Source of the DNA: Metaphire vulgaris
Taxonomy: Eukaryota; Annelida; Clitellata; Crassiclitellata; Megascolecidae
Direction of reading: 5' to 3'
NCBI GenBank assembly: GCA_018105865.1
Contig: CM030862.1
Coordinates: 6,688,479 to 6,752,478, forward strand
Length of the DNA stretch: 64,000 nt
Shown: piece by piece, positions 24,355-64,000 of the stretch
How positions within the stretch are numbered: position 1 is the stretch's first letter
Layout: each line of letters starts with the position of its first letter
The notes under the pieces: generated by a model
The model's database searches: none
Seen by the model: the letters and a program-made list of their open reading frames with translations, nothing else
Told to the model about the DNA's origin: nothing
Made by a program: the position numbers and the translations under genes

Positions 24355-24673
24355 CAGTGGCGTCATTTCACACTTTTCTTGGGGTACGAGAGAATTTTTT
24401 GCCAAAGTTTTTGAAAATTTTGGAAAATTTTAGGCAATTTTTGCAAATTTTAGGCAATTTTTGCAAATTTTAGTCAATTTTTAAAATTTTTTTAAAATTT
24501 TTGCAATTTTGGGGCAATTTTTGGGCCAATTTTGGCAAATTTGCAATTTTTTATGTATTTTTGGGCAAATTTTTGGCAATTTTTGCGATATTTTGCACAT
24601 TAATACATTATAAATTATTTTTGTCATTTTCTTGGGGGGCCACGGCCCCCAGCCCCCCCAAATGACGCCCCTG
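24355..24673. mobile_element. hAT-like MITE, CAGTGGCGTCATTTCACAC end
   Basis: Perfect 8-bp duplication ATGGGGAA (24347-24354, 24674-24681). The inside is repeated GGCAATTTTTGCAAATTTT words, as in 11873-12143. Confidence 0.9.
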
Positions 24674-24692
24674 ATGGGGAAAGTACAGGGCT

Positions 24693-24929
24693 CAGAGATG
24701 TCCATGGGTCCATTTTTTAGAACCCAATCCAACACAACCAATCAAATCTCCAATCCAACCCAACCCATGCCGATAATAGGTTCACTTGACCCAACCCAAC
24801 CCACTGTAATACATTACAGTTTCTTAATCCATGACTTATTTACTGAGCCAACCCAACCAACCCACCATTAATACGGAAAAGTCTGACCCAACCCAACCCA
24901 TGGGTTAACATAACCCATGGACATCTCTG
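24693..24929. mobile_element. hAT-like MITE, CAGAGATGTCCATGGGT ends, CCAACC-rich
   Basis: Inverted ends CAGAGATGTCCATGGGT and its complement with small changes. Perfect 8-bp duplication ACAGGGCT (24685-24692, 24930-24937). The inside is CCCAACCCAACC words. Related to 29325-29577. Confidence 0.9.
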
Positions 24930-25811
24930 ACAGGGCTCGGCTCCCCACGTTTTCTTCCGCGTTTACGTCAATCATTTAAAATTTCTATTTTAAGACATTT
25001 CTATCGCTTGCTTTCTGTTCTTTTAATTTTATCGATATTTGTAACCGCGTGCTTTGCACAAATCATTAAATAAAAGACCTTTTGCCCATAGTCTAGACCA
25101 GAAGTTAGTAATTGTATGGAGCCTTTACAAGTTCACAACAAAACGTGAATTTTTATCAGTAAGTACGTGTATGACATGAAAGCAATGGGGGAAAATTTCA
25201 AAATTTGTGTGCTCCATTTTTCCTTTGTGCGCTTGCCTTGAGACTTCTGTGCGCGCGCACACGCGCACAGCTTAAAGGGAACATTAGTTTGGGGGTTAAA
25301 GCCCCCTTGGCTGGCGAAAAAAAATAATAATGAGTTTCTATACATTTTTTATTTTGAGACCAGATTTTGGGGGTCCAAATCCCTTTTTGCTGGCGACCAA
25401 AAAGTTTTAAGTGGCATAGAATGTAACGGTGCAAGAGCTGGCACCTTTTTTGCTTGTCAAGATTTTTCGAAGTTGGTCACGGTCAAAATCAACCCCCTTC
25501 CGGAAATCCTGGCTACGCCACTGCTGTCATACTATTCTAATAAAGGTCACGTGTGTTCAGATCTTGATAGACTGTGCTATTACTATCAATGGCGTTGCCA
25601 AAGAGACAATCTGGGAGTGGGGCCCCCTATCCGGGGGCTGGTATAAGTAGAGGGATTGTCGCAAAGCAAATGAGATTTGCTTGCGGAAGGTGGGGTGCGG
25701 CGATTGCCAACAAATTCAATGTACATAGTTGTATTAAGTTGTATTACAGCTTTTGGCCACCCAGCAATAAATCACAATTGAAGTCTTTAAAATATATAGG
25801 CCCTATGCACC

Positions 25812-25984
25812 CAGTGTTTAATCTATAGACTCCTGGACTCCGAGGGGAAACTGAAAAAGCCGGGGGAAAGTTGACAAAGCCGGGGGAATTCTGTTAGGGC
25901 CGCTGTTAGACCATGTAGCATTCCAAAATTTCCGGGAGAGAAAAAGGGCAATTCTCCCCCGGAAACGGCCTAGGTTAAACACTG
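25812..25984. mobile_element. hAT-like MITE just 3' of the channel stop codon
   Basis: Ends CAGTGTTTAATCTATAG and CCTAGGTTAAACACTG. Perfect 8-bp duplication TATGCACC (25804-25811, 25985-25992). It lies 40 bp past the CNGL stop, so it is probably in the 3' UTR. On the gene strand it supplies ATTAAA, a variant poly(A) signal, at 25820-25815. Confidence 0.9.
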
Positions 25985-26024
25985 TATGCACCGGATCTCC
26001 CTGTCTGACTGTATTAATGGAGGA

Positions 26025-53702
<27,678 letters not shown>

Positions 53703-54618
53703 TTCGCAATTATTTCACAGCAGAACTGTAGTCGTCGTCTTCTCAAATCGAACACAAAAGGAAGAAGAAGACATCACAACCGATACTGGGGAACCTAAGA
53801 AGAGAAAAATCACTCATGGCAATAGCATAACATAATTATCAATGCGCTTCACTTGTCCAATAAGAAGGCAGAACGATCATAGTCACACGTTTAAAAACTC
53901 GTAAAAACTACAGTCATCAGCACGAAAATTTATCACCTGACTACGTGACTAAACAGAGAGAGAGAGAAAAAAAAATAGACAGAGAGAGAGAGAGAGACAG
54001 ACATACAGAGAGATATAGAGACAGAGAGATAGAGACAGAGAGTGAGACACACACACAGAGACTGAGACTGCAGTCATCACTTTTCTAGAATTGGTCAAAC
54101 ATACCAGATAGTGCAAAAAACTCAACGACTGTCTCTCTTTCTCTGTGTGTATATAGATACAACACACATGCACACATATATATGTATATGTTTATATATG
54201 TATATATTATATATATATACAGTATATATGTGTGCAATATAATTATTTATATGCATACCAACGCCAAAGGGACAAGAACATTGCATCACACATTGTCTTC
54301 AACTGACCACTCACATTATACAACATTGCTGTAATACGAATGGGGAGGGGTAAGGTCCAGTGGTCGTTTCGGCAGCGGTCACTCGGTTCGATTGGTCAAG
54401 GAAGGTTTCAATCTGTTCACGGCTGAACAAATAACAAATGTGATGAACAACTGGACGACCCGACGTCCAACTGCCAATAATGTTCGACAAGCTACGTCGA
54501 CTGGAAATTCTACACACCGCAGGACGACATCTCTCTACACTCTTCTCTGTACCGAGAAAGGGAAGAGGAAAAAACGAGGATCAAAGAGACAAGCAGTATA
54601 GCGTCTATATCCGCTGCG
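53703..54618. other. Upstream of the channel start codon
   Basis: The 5' UTR and promoter should be here or in an unseen upstream exon. Seen: GA-rich repeats (53955-54050) and TATATG runs (54165-54240). No TATA box with a clear start could be assigned. Confidence 0.4.
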
Positions 54619-54803
54619 ACCCAATAAATCCCTCCGCACCGTTCTCATTTTGGCAAGAATTTTGTCAAATTTTGACCAAACTCGGTAGAAATGCGGCGGA
54701 AATAACCCCAACACATCCATGTTCAAATTGTTCGCAGTATATTTTATCTGTAGCAACTGTATGTCACGAAACAAAGCACATCGTAACAATTCGTTTACAT
54801 GGT

Positions 54804-54875
<72 letters not shown>

Positions 54876-55378
54876 GTAGCAGTGACCATCGTATCAGTTG
54901 CAAATGACACAGACGGGAAAAGCCTAATGAGCGGATGGGTCAATGAAGATGAGACTGATGCAGCGCAGTTTGGATTCAACATTTGAAACCATTTCTGACT
55001 TCCAGAACGTTGGACGTGTGCGCAGCAGTGGCTCATCTGCAATGTCACGTTTCTTGACCGCAATCGGAACGTAAATTCAGTGATTTTGTAGGTTAACTGG
55101 TGATGCCACTGTGAAGAATTCTGTCCAGCGCATTATTCAAGACGATCTGCAGTTGAAGTTACTGAAGCAGCGCCTTGGAAAAAAAACAAATAATTTGGCG
55201 CACTTTGTGCTTTGTTTCGTGACATACAATTGCAGCATATATATAGGACGTGTTACGTGCAGTCTGAACGTGTCTCTGTTGGGGGTTCTTTCAGCCACAT
55301 TTCTACCGAGTTCTATCAAGATCGGTTAAATTTGACACAAAGTTATAGCCAAAATGAAAATGTGCGGAATTTATTGGA
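54619..55378. mobile_element. Long-inverted-repeat element with transposase-like helix remnant
   Basis: Arms of about 150 bp (54619-54785 and 55200-55378) are inverted copies, ending CCCAATAAATCCCTCCGCAC versus GTGCGGAATTTATTGGA. Flanks CCGCTGCG/CCGCTGTG (7 of 8). The centre has a (TA)n array (54807-54868) and, at 55110-55190, the codons NSVQRIIQDDLQLKLLKQRL, which resemble the DNA-binding helix region of Tc1/mariner-like transposases. Confidence 0.65.
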
Positions 55379-55789
55379 CCGCTGTGTATATGCATGTACA
55401 GTATAATACATGTATGCGTATTATAATATTATCTCTCTGTTGTTGAATCTACCTGTAATTAATTATTATCGTCATCGTCATTCGTCGTTGTCATCGTCAT
55501 CAAGTAATTAGTAGTTAAATTGCCCAAGAGAACATCTTCTTACGTATGGTGATGATAACGACGACGACGACGATGACGACGACGACGATGATAGTGATCT
55601 GCAGAGGTGGCGACGGGGCAATGAGTCACTGGGTCACAGGTCAAATGAGTCAACAATACTTGATCAGTCATGAGTCCATTAATGGGCAATGGGTCATGAT
55701 TCGTGACCATTTATGGCTTCAGGTGAAGTCATGCAGAACATGAAATTTCAAGTCCGTGTTCGTTGACACAGAAATATTTGCAGTGCAAC

Positions 55790-56448
55790 ATTTGCATCTA
55801 CTTTACTATGGCAACGACGCTACATTTGTATGGCAGAGTATAGCACTGTTTTAATGTTCGGTCGATAACTCAAAATTACCTTTGGCGGCATGGTTTACCG
55901 GTTTATAAAAATCATAAAATACATTTAATTTTCCAGGACTCATGGGTCGCTTTGAGTTAACCATTGCCGTCACTGGTGTTATGATTTCGATGGTTGCTGT
56001 GGCGATGATGATGATGATGATGATCGACGAGATGGATGTTTTTAAGAATACTGAACATCTGCAGAGGCAAGAACTTTCGTTTAAATAATTTCCGAACGTA
56101 AATATATTTAATATTCGTGCACTCTCTGGAAAACAATGAATAAGCGACACAAGAGACCTGCTGCTGGGTCATAGAGCATCAATCCTTTCGCTTCTTTACG
56201 AACGTCAAAAACAATAACAACAAAAATGTCATTAAAATGGTATTCGAAATCGATTCGCATTAGTAACAAGGCAACGTCAGATATAGTCACTGGCCCACTG
56301 ACAACATAGCGGCGTTGGAAATCTCCTCTGTGCCTGAAAGCAGATTAACCTTTATAGGAGTTCCTAATAATTTGCGTAAATGTTACTATTTTAGTCGTCT
56401 GTCATAATAAAGGTTGTGTGTGTCTAATTATTATTATGATTGATTGAT
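55790..56448. other. No gene recognised
   Basis: Holds a short (GAT)n run at 56003-56023 only. Confidence 0.45.
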
Positions 56449-57279
56449 CACAGAGAAAAAAGTTGTGTAACGTTACACCAAGACTTGGTGGTAATTCAGC
56501 TGCCACCATCGTTTGGTGTAACCTTACACCAAGCAATGGTGTACTCAAAACGCGAACCAGGTGTAAAGTTGACACCATGCATGCTTTGGTGTAACCTCGG
56601 GAAAACTTGGTGTAAGTTAACCCCAAATTTTGGAGTAAATTTACCCCGAAAGCAGGAGTAGGGTTACATTAACATTGTGTAAAGTTGACACCATGCCTTG
56701 GTGTAAATTTGGGAAAACTTGATTTAAGTTTCCCTCCAAATTGTTTTAAAGTGGAATAGTGAATACATACAATATACAAAAGTACAAAGCAACATAACAA
56801 AGCAAAAGAGTAAGTTTACACAGAAAGCAAAAGTAGGGTTAAATTTAATATATTAATATTGCGTTGCCTGCAAAATCTGTACCGCTATTTAGGGAGTTCT
56901 AAACCGGCGATAGAAAGGTGTGCTAAACTCACTATCCTAATATTGCTCCCTTTCCTTAACGTTTTGCGCCATATACAGAATACTTGTTTCTTTGTTTCTC
57001 TACGCTATTTGGGTAATTACCATCTATGTATTATTTCTATAGGACCTCAGGCATATTTATTATTGATTATTAATTCTTTTCACTGCTATTTTCTGATTTC
57101 GCCACACTAGAGGTTACTCGACTAGGGTAACATTTACACTTAAATTAATCGTAACGTTACACAAAATTTTCTCGATATACACTTCAGTGTAACCTGGTGT
57201 AACGTTACACGTAGGTTACTCGACCGAGGTAACATTTACACTTAAATTCATCGTAACGTTACACAAATTTTTCTCTGTG
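56449..57279. mobile_element. 831-bp element with GTGTAACGTTACAC palindromes
   Basis: Ends CACAGAGAAAAAAGTTGTGT and its complement (ACACAAATTTTTCTCTGTG). GTGTAACGTTACAC-type words recur near both ends and TTGGTGTAA words fill 56461-56760. ATTGATTG occurs at both flanks, but the repeat TGAT makes the duplication uncertain. The superfamily is unknown. Confidence 0.7.
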
Positions 57280-57905
57280 ATTGATTGTATCACAAATAGA
57301 ACGCAGTTTAATCAACTGGAGCAGGAATGCTTAACTGTGACCGATGGGCCACAAATGTTAACAATTTCCAATATCGTTTTGTGCTCTAGTACACCACTCA
57401 CTGGTCAGACTGGAAAGCAGCGAGACAGACTTTGGAGGAAAACCCAACACGAGGAAATGCAATCTAGATTTGAAAGTACTCACTTCACTTCACTGGTCGA
57501 TCTAAGACAGAGAAAGAGAGAGACAGACAGACCGAGAGATAGACAGACACAGACAGACAGACCGAGAGAGAGTGTGTTACACCTTGACATACTTTGATAA
57601 TAAAATCATTGTTCCTTACTGTGCAGACAAAAACAGCAGATTTCAAACTGGCAGTTGAACTGGCAACTCAACGGTGAAGACACTCTTGGAAACGCAAGTC
57701 ACGTGAGTCATCACGTGACACCTCAATTCAGTGAGATTCACGACAGACTGAATAACAAGTATGATCCCACTAGCATTGACCTGAGATCGATTTGAGACTC
57801 AACATTGTCCTGAAACTCTAAAGTAAAACTCTTCTTCGGAAGCAGTCATTCACTGCCCAAGACAAATAAGACACATAGATATGCTTCTTCAAAAATAGAC
57901 TTAAG

Positions 57906-57908
<3 letters not shown>

Positions 57909-57972
<64 letters not shown>
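57909..57972. repeat. (GA)n microsatellite
   Basis: About 32 perfect GA units followed by a purine-rich stretch to 58105. Confidence 0.97.
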
Positions 57973-57979
<7 letters not shown>

Positions 57980-57980
<1 letters not shown>

Positions 57981-59110
57981 AGGAAAGAGAAGGATGAGAG
58001 AGAATGAGGAAGAGAGAGACAGAGAGGGAGAGGGAGAGAGAGGAAAGAGAGAAGAAGAAAGGAAGATAGTGGAAAAGAGGGAGAGGGCTAGAGAGGGAGA
58101 GGGGAGATCATCTCTAACCATCTACTAAATCTAACGGATAGGCTAATACGTTAGTTGCTGTAAGGGACCTGGTTATTTAAATCATGAGATTAGGTGCATT
58201 TTTTGATCAAGTACTTTTTGTGGGCTGAGGGGCAAAAACCCAATTTATAAGTCACATTTCTTCGCGCCAGCTTTCAAAAAATCTTTCACCCGACCGATAA
58301 CCCTGCATTCTGGAACTAGGACTTAGGAGACCTCATTAAAAAAATTTAAGGCTATCAGAGTTGCTAGATTATCAGGTTTTACAAAATGTGCTTGAACTTT
58401 ATAAAATTCAAACTATGGTAATGCAATAGAAATTTAGAATTTGATCTCGTACCTTTCAAAACGCCGTTGTACAGCGCTGCAGGATTAGACATACTGTAGC
58501 TAACAGAAGTAGAATTTTGTAGGAAAATAGAGTAGTATTCACAATGGTTAATGTTCCACGATCCGACGATGAGATCACAGCATCTAAAAATTCGATTTTT
58601 TGTCATAAATAGATAGCATTCTACGCCAAGAGGGAACGTTCTATAATACGAGTTTAGTAATTCTCCGAAAACTCAAGGCTCCTGGCAGCCAATGAAGTCT
58701 CGTCGTAAAAGCAAAATTTCAGTATTTGCTGGTCGAGGTAAGACTGTCTAGTATTTAGGCGATCCATTTGGGGCTTATACGAGTCGCCCGCCCGCCCGCC
58801 CGCCCACAGCAATCGATGCGTATATGGCCGATGTTTTCGAAGGCAATCCATCGGTAGAACTTCTGCACAGGAAATCAATGCTCTCCATCGCTATAATCAG
58901 AACGGGGAGTCGACGGTGCAGAGATAATGCCACAACTTAACGCAGCAGCAGAGAAGAGTCAGACAGATGTGATGAGTGAGTATGTGAGTCGGTGCCTATC
59001 TCTCTCCGATGCTGTGCTCGCAAATTGATTTCAGACGTAATAACAAGACGACTGCGAATGCTCAGCGAGATTTTACAAGCGAGCGACGAGTCTATATAAA
59101 CCGATAGAAT
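57980..59110. other. No gene recognised
   Basis: Purine-rich to 58105, then unique sequence without recognisable domains or element ends. Confidence 0.45.
58783..58806. repeat. (GCCC)n short array
   Basis: Five to six GCCC units, C-rich on the plus strand and so able to form G-quadruplex on the minus strand. Confidence 0.9.
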
Positions 59111-59114
59111 CTGC

Positions 59115-59225
59115 CACCATCACCACCACCACCACCATCACCACCACCACACCACCACCACCACCACCACCACAACCACCACCACCATCACCACCACCAT
59201 CACAACCACCACCACCATCACCATT
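59115..59225. repeat. (ACC)n array
   Basis: About 110 bp of CACCAC with ATC and ACA interruptions. Confidence 0.95.
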
Positions 59226-59956
59226 TTAGTTATCATCGTCGTCTTCTTCGTCTTTGTCACTATGCTTGTCAAAGTCAACGTCTATATATAATAAAACCAC
59301 TCTCATTCCAAAATTTGGTTAGAAAATCGTGGACCACTATCCACCATTGATCTGATTGTCGATTCCTTTGTCATCCAATACGACGGTTCTCATGTCTTTT
59401 GTCCAACTCATCCGCTGCTCGCTCCTCTTTTCCTCTTTTTCCTGACGCTGTTCCTAATGTTTCTCTTTCTGGGAAAATCTTCTCCTTCCCTCATGAAATG
59501 TCCAAAATAATAATCCAGTTTTAGTCCAATGTTGTCTCCAATAGCCCTGTCTTTGTTTCGTCTCTCTCGAGTGTTGAACGGTTTCTCTGTCTTTGTCCAC
59601 TAAATTCCTAGGTTCTGTCTCGACATTTCACTTCAAACGCTACAATAGATCTTGCGTTCCCCATTTTCAGTGTTAGCGTTTCAATTCGAAATTCATACGG
59701 CGACATCGACCTATTGGCCTAGTAAGTCGTAAAAGAACTGCTGCAGCCATCTACCGCAGAGATTAGGAAACACGGGAGAATAGACCATTAGACTGTCGGG
59801 AGTATCTGTTCCGCTCAGTTTCATGGACTGGGGTTTCTCTTTACCCATGCAAAAGGTTTCTGTTTCAAAATTTACAAAAATTCTTTCCGACATCAATTTA
59901 AAGTTTAAACACAACGCCTCAAATGCTATGTATGTGTTCTTCGCAATTCATTTGGG

Positions 59957-61229
<1,273 letters not shown>

Positions 61230-61914
61230 GTGCTGCAATTATTTTCTCGTTTCAACTATGTGACTAATCTACCTATCCCGTAGAGACTCTATTGAATCTT
61301 TCTATTACCGGTCCAACGTCACGATTTCGGAAGAAGACCCTAAGGATATAGTAAGGACCCTTTGAATTCAATGCAAAAGCAGCGTCAGTGAAGCTTAGAG
61401 ACAAAATCAACGGGAAACGCGCAGCTTGCCTTCAGTGCATAGCAGAGAAAAGGAGAGATTAACAGGTGGCGTGTTTCTTAAACATTCACAACAACCAATG
61501 ACACATTTCATCTAGAAAAATGTGATGACTCACATGTCACGTTCTAAGTGCAGTCACCTACGGCTAGGCATGGTTTGTTTTGCAAGTTTTGCGGATTTTT
61601 ATTCAGGAGAGAAATTTGATTTTGGGCGTGACAAGAACAACTAATTGCCGTTTGCCAGAGCAATAGTACCACCTACCAATCTCGTACAGCGCCAGGCCCG
61701 TCGGAACTGGAGGTGCCCGGGGTGCAGCTGCACCCCTGGAAAAACTTAAGGGCACTTCACCCGGAAGGCAAAAGCTACGGCTGCAGTTCACTCCCTTACG
61801 TCTGATTCATAAGTAGGAACAGCTAGCAACATATCAATAATTAATTACCAAATGACCAACGAAACGCACCTCCTTCTAAAAATTCGTTCCGACGGACCTG
61901 TACAGCCCAATATC

Positions 61915-62157
61915 CAGGGCTTTTTGTGCCGGAACGAGGCGGAACGGCGTTCCGGAAAATATGAAGACTGGTATTTTTTGCAACATTAAATTCATAAATA
62001 GAAAATAGAGAACATATATAGTTCTAAATTTTCTATGTTTGAATTTAATGTTGTATTGATAATTATCATTATAGTAACTGTTTGACCGATACGTCATCTT
62101 GACAAATGACTTCTGACTATTGCGTTCCGGAAAATATTTTTTTTACAAAAAGCCCTG
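61915..62157. mobile_element. hAT-like MITE, CAGGGCTTTTTGTGCCGGAA end
   Basis: Ends CAGGGCTTTTTGTGCCGGAA and ACAAAAAGCCCTG with inverted GCGTTCCGGAAAATAT inside each arm. Flanks share only part of 8 bp (CCAATATC/GCATCATC). Confidence 0.65.
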
Positions 62158-63550
62158 GCATCATCATTATAGAATTGTGTTTGTCATAGGCCTAGGGCCT
62201 ATTGCCGGATCCTCAACAAAGACGGTTTTGCGCACTTTGTTGTTGCTCTCGCTCAAGACGCTGCAAAAACGAAGGTTGCCATGGTAATGAATGCGATTGA
62301 ATGGACATTGAATATATCGATGCAATCGAAGAAGTGTGTGGCTTAAACGGCAAACAAGTCAGGGAATTCAACGCTTTACAGCCATTGTCCTCAGATCAAG
62401 TCACTTCATCAGATTTGACTCTCTCTCTCTCTCTCTCTCTCTTTTGTCTGTGTCTGACTCCGTATGCCTGCATGCCTGTGTCTGTGTCTGTGCCTGTGCG
62501 TGTGCATCTGTGTTTGTCTCCTTTCCAGAGCCGGAGCTAGCAAAAGGGTGATAAAACTTTGAAATCGAAGCGTTCAACCGTTGTCTTTTTTGCTTTATCT
62601 GTGTTGAAGGCGAGATTGGAAATGGAATTCATCGATGTATAACTCTAATTGGTTTTGAACCAGGGTCCATTGGAAGCAATAGGCCTAATTCAACCACCAG
62701 AAATGAAAACCGATTGCAGGAATCATAGAGATGACGAAGCTGCAGAAAATAAAATAGGAAAATAACTAGATAGAAGAAGGCGCAAAAGCAAACAGATCTA
62801 TAACAAAAATTCCGAGGGAGAGTAAAAGAGATCAATCAGAGATATTTTCACACCGCCCTAACATCCCAAACACCCTCCTCCAATCTGAGAGCAACACCCC
62901 TAATTATGATGCAGCTAAGATGCGATCGCTCGCATTAAGAGGAGGAGGAGACCCCCAGAATATATCAACACCCCCAAATTGATAATCCTAGAAATAATCC
63001 TGAGATCAATAACTTTATAACGGTCTTAATTTTGTTTTTGAAATTGTGAAAATAGGTTATAATAGTCGCCGCTTCACTATTAAGAAGCAATCATCCCTTT
63101 GCGTTTAGTTCTCATAAAGAAAAAATCTGCTGATTTCGATTAAATCCTGAACAACCTATGAGATTTTCTTAGTGCTAAATTCGTTGGGTGAGTGATGTTG
63201 CTAGACTAGGGGAAGAATGCTTAATTTTGTGATGGTCATAAAGAGGAATTGGGCGTTGGAAACATAAGCAAAGTACGTTCCTGCTGTGACAAACGTCTGA
63301 ATCTGTCCAGAAACAAAGGTTCGTCGAATTTCCAAACTTGGAGCCGCCCCTTTGTAAATCGCTAAGATAGGCCTAGATACTCACATTATGGCCTCCACTA
63401 ATCGATCCATCCGAGGACAAACTGTTTTATCATAGCCGCTGGTTTTCAAACAGGAGAGTCCCTACTAAACCAACCGCTGCTGGCTGACTTTTCTGGTGCT
63501 ACACGACCCGTACTGTCCCGACTAACTGGTTGCAGTTGAGCATAGGTCGA
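62158..63550. other. No gene recognised
   Basis: A short (CT)n run at 62419-62442. The frame at 62301 (MDIEYIDAIEEVCGLNGKQV) is plausible protein but matches nothing I know. Confidence 0.4.
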
Positions 63551-63599
63551 CGTCAAACGAGCGGCGATCACATGTAGTTACCATCCAGTCATCAGGTCA

Positions 63600-63833
63600 T
63601 CAGACTTCTTGACCCACCTGCGTCCAAGACTGCGAAGTTCGGAGAAAGATCTTTCACGCGGAGGAACGCGATTCTGCGGAACTCTCTGCCAGACGACGTA
63701 ACTAAACCTGGTTACGCCGGGATTTTTCAATAGGAACTTAAAAACTCATTTATTTAGACTTGGATATAATTGACGTGTTAAAGCGCTCTTGTTGTAGGCA
63801 CCAGCTCTATGTTACTGCACTCTAGAAATTGTC

Positions 63834-63903
<70 letters not shown>
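63600..63903 (+). mobile_element. CR1/L2-like LINE 3' end with (AAT)n tail
   Basis: Codons KFGERSFTRGGTRFCGTLC and RNLKTHLFRLGYN, then AAGCGCTCTTGTTGTAGGC and CTCTAGAAATTGTC, and an (AAT)n tail at 63835-63903. ATC/GTC repeats follow to 63975. Confidence 0.75.
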
Positions 63904-64000
63904 CCATTTAGAACCCAGTGATCATCATCATCATCATCATCATCGTCGTCGTCGTCGTCATCGTCCTTATCGTCATCTTTATTAGTTCTTCTGCGGTGGT

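Larger units (their letters stand above)
19843..25523. mobile_element. Nested complex bounded by CAGTGGCGTAGCCAGG ends
   Basis: A perfect 16-bp inverted repeat (CAGTGGCGTAGCCAGG at both ends) and a perfect 8-bp duplication CTGTCATA (19835-19842, 25524-25531) bound 5681 bp. The outer element is probably a short hAT-like MITE that later received at least six insertions: a 385-bp MITE, an RTE-like LINE with its own two insertions, the inverted unit fragment and two more MITEs. Confidence 0.85.

Noticed and set aside
55590..55740. CAGAGGTGGCGAC start with GAGTCA/GGGTCA words, like the word-array hAT elements
   Set aside because: No matching right end or target duplication found.
59711..59914. 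67-codon minus-strand frame with MVYSPVFPNLCGRWLQQFF
   Set aside because: Reads like protein but matches nothing I know and has no clear splice context.

Overview
The window is animal genomic DNA: AT-rich, intron-bearing, and dominated by transposable elements and microsatellites. The transposon mix (CR1/L2-like LINE ends, RTE/BovB-like LINE pieces, tRNA-headed SINEs, many short hAT-like elements, pogo-like MITEs) and the channel paralogue present suggest a marine invertebrate, either lophotrochozoan or non-vertebrate deuterostome. I cannot name the species.

One cellular gene is well supported. It lies on the minus strand from 53702 down to 26025 and encodes a cyclic-nucleotide-gated cation channel of the CNGL type. 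Nine exons were assembled by eye. All eight introns have GT/AG ends, every phase matches, and the total is 3093 nt (1030 codons plus stop). Exon 1 carries the N-terminus, S1-S5 and the pore. Exon 2 carries S6. Exons 3-5 carry the C-linker. Exons 6-9 carry the cyclic-nucleotide-binding domain and a long disordered tail. The 24.6 kb of introns are filled with mobile elements and simple repeats.

Left part (about 2978-18850): a head-to-tail array of a composite repeat unit of 4.4-4.9 kb in three to four copies. Individual copies are interrupted by later insertions, and the undisturbed sister copy shows the empty target site. The clearest nest is a 3.1-kb DNA transposon with CACTG ends at 4414-7553. 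It carries a decayed gene of unknown function, which was itself hit by a CR1-like LINE.

Middle (19843-25523): another nest, bounded by a perfect 16-bp inverted repeat and an 8-bp target duplication. It contains a broken RTE-like LINE, a CR1-like LINE, a 911-bp hAT-like element and more.

Across the window I count about 20 non-autonomous hAT-like elements in about 14 terminal-repeat families, most with an 8-bp target duplication visible on both sides. Only a frameshifted remnant of hAT transposase was found. Several families with unrelated termini share an internal word close to GACAAGCAAAAAAGGTCATC, which I regard as the most unusual signal here.

Right part (53703-64000): upstream DNA of the channel gene, a long-inverted-repeat element, a palindrome-rich 831-bp element, very large trinucleotide arrays and LINE 3' ends. 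No second protein-coding gene was recognised.
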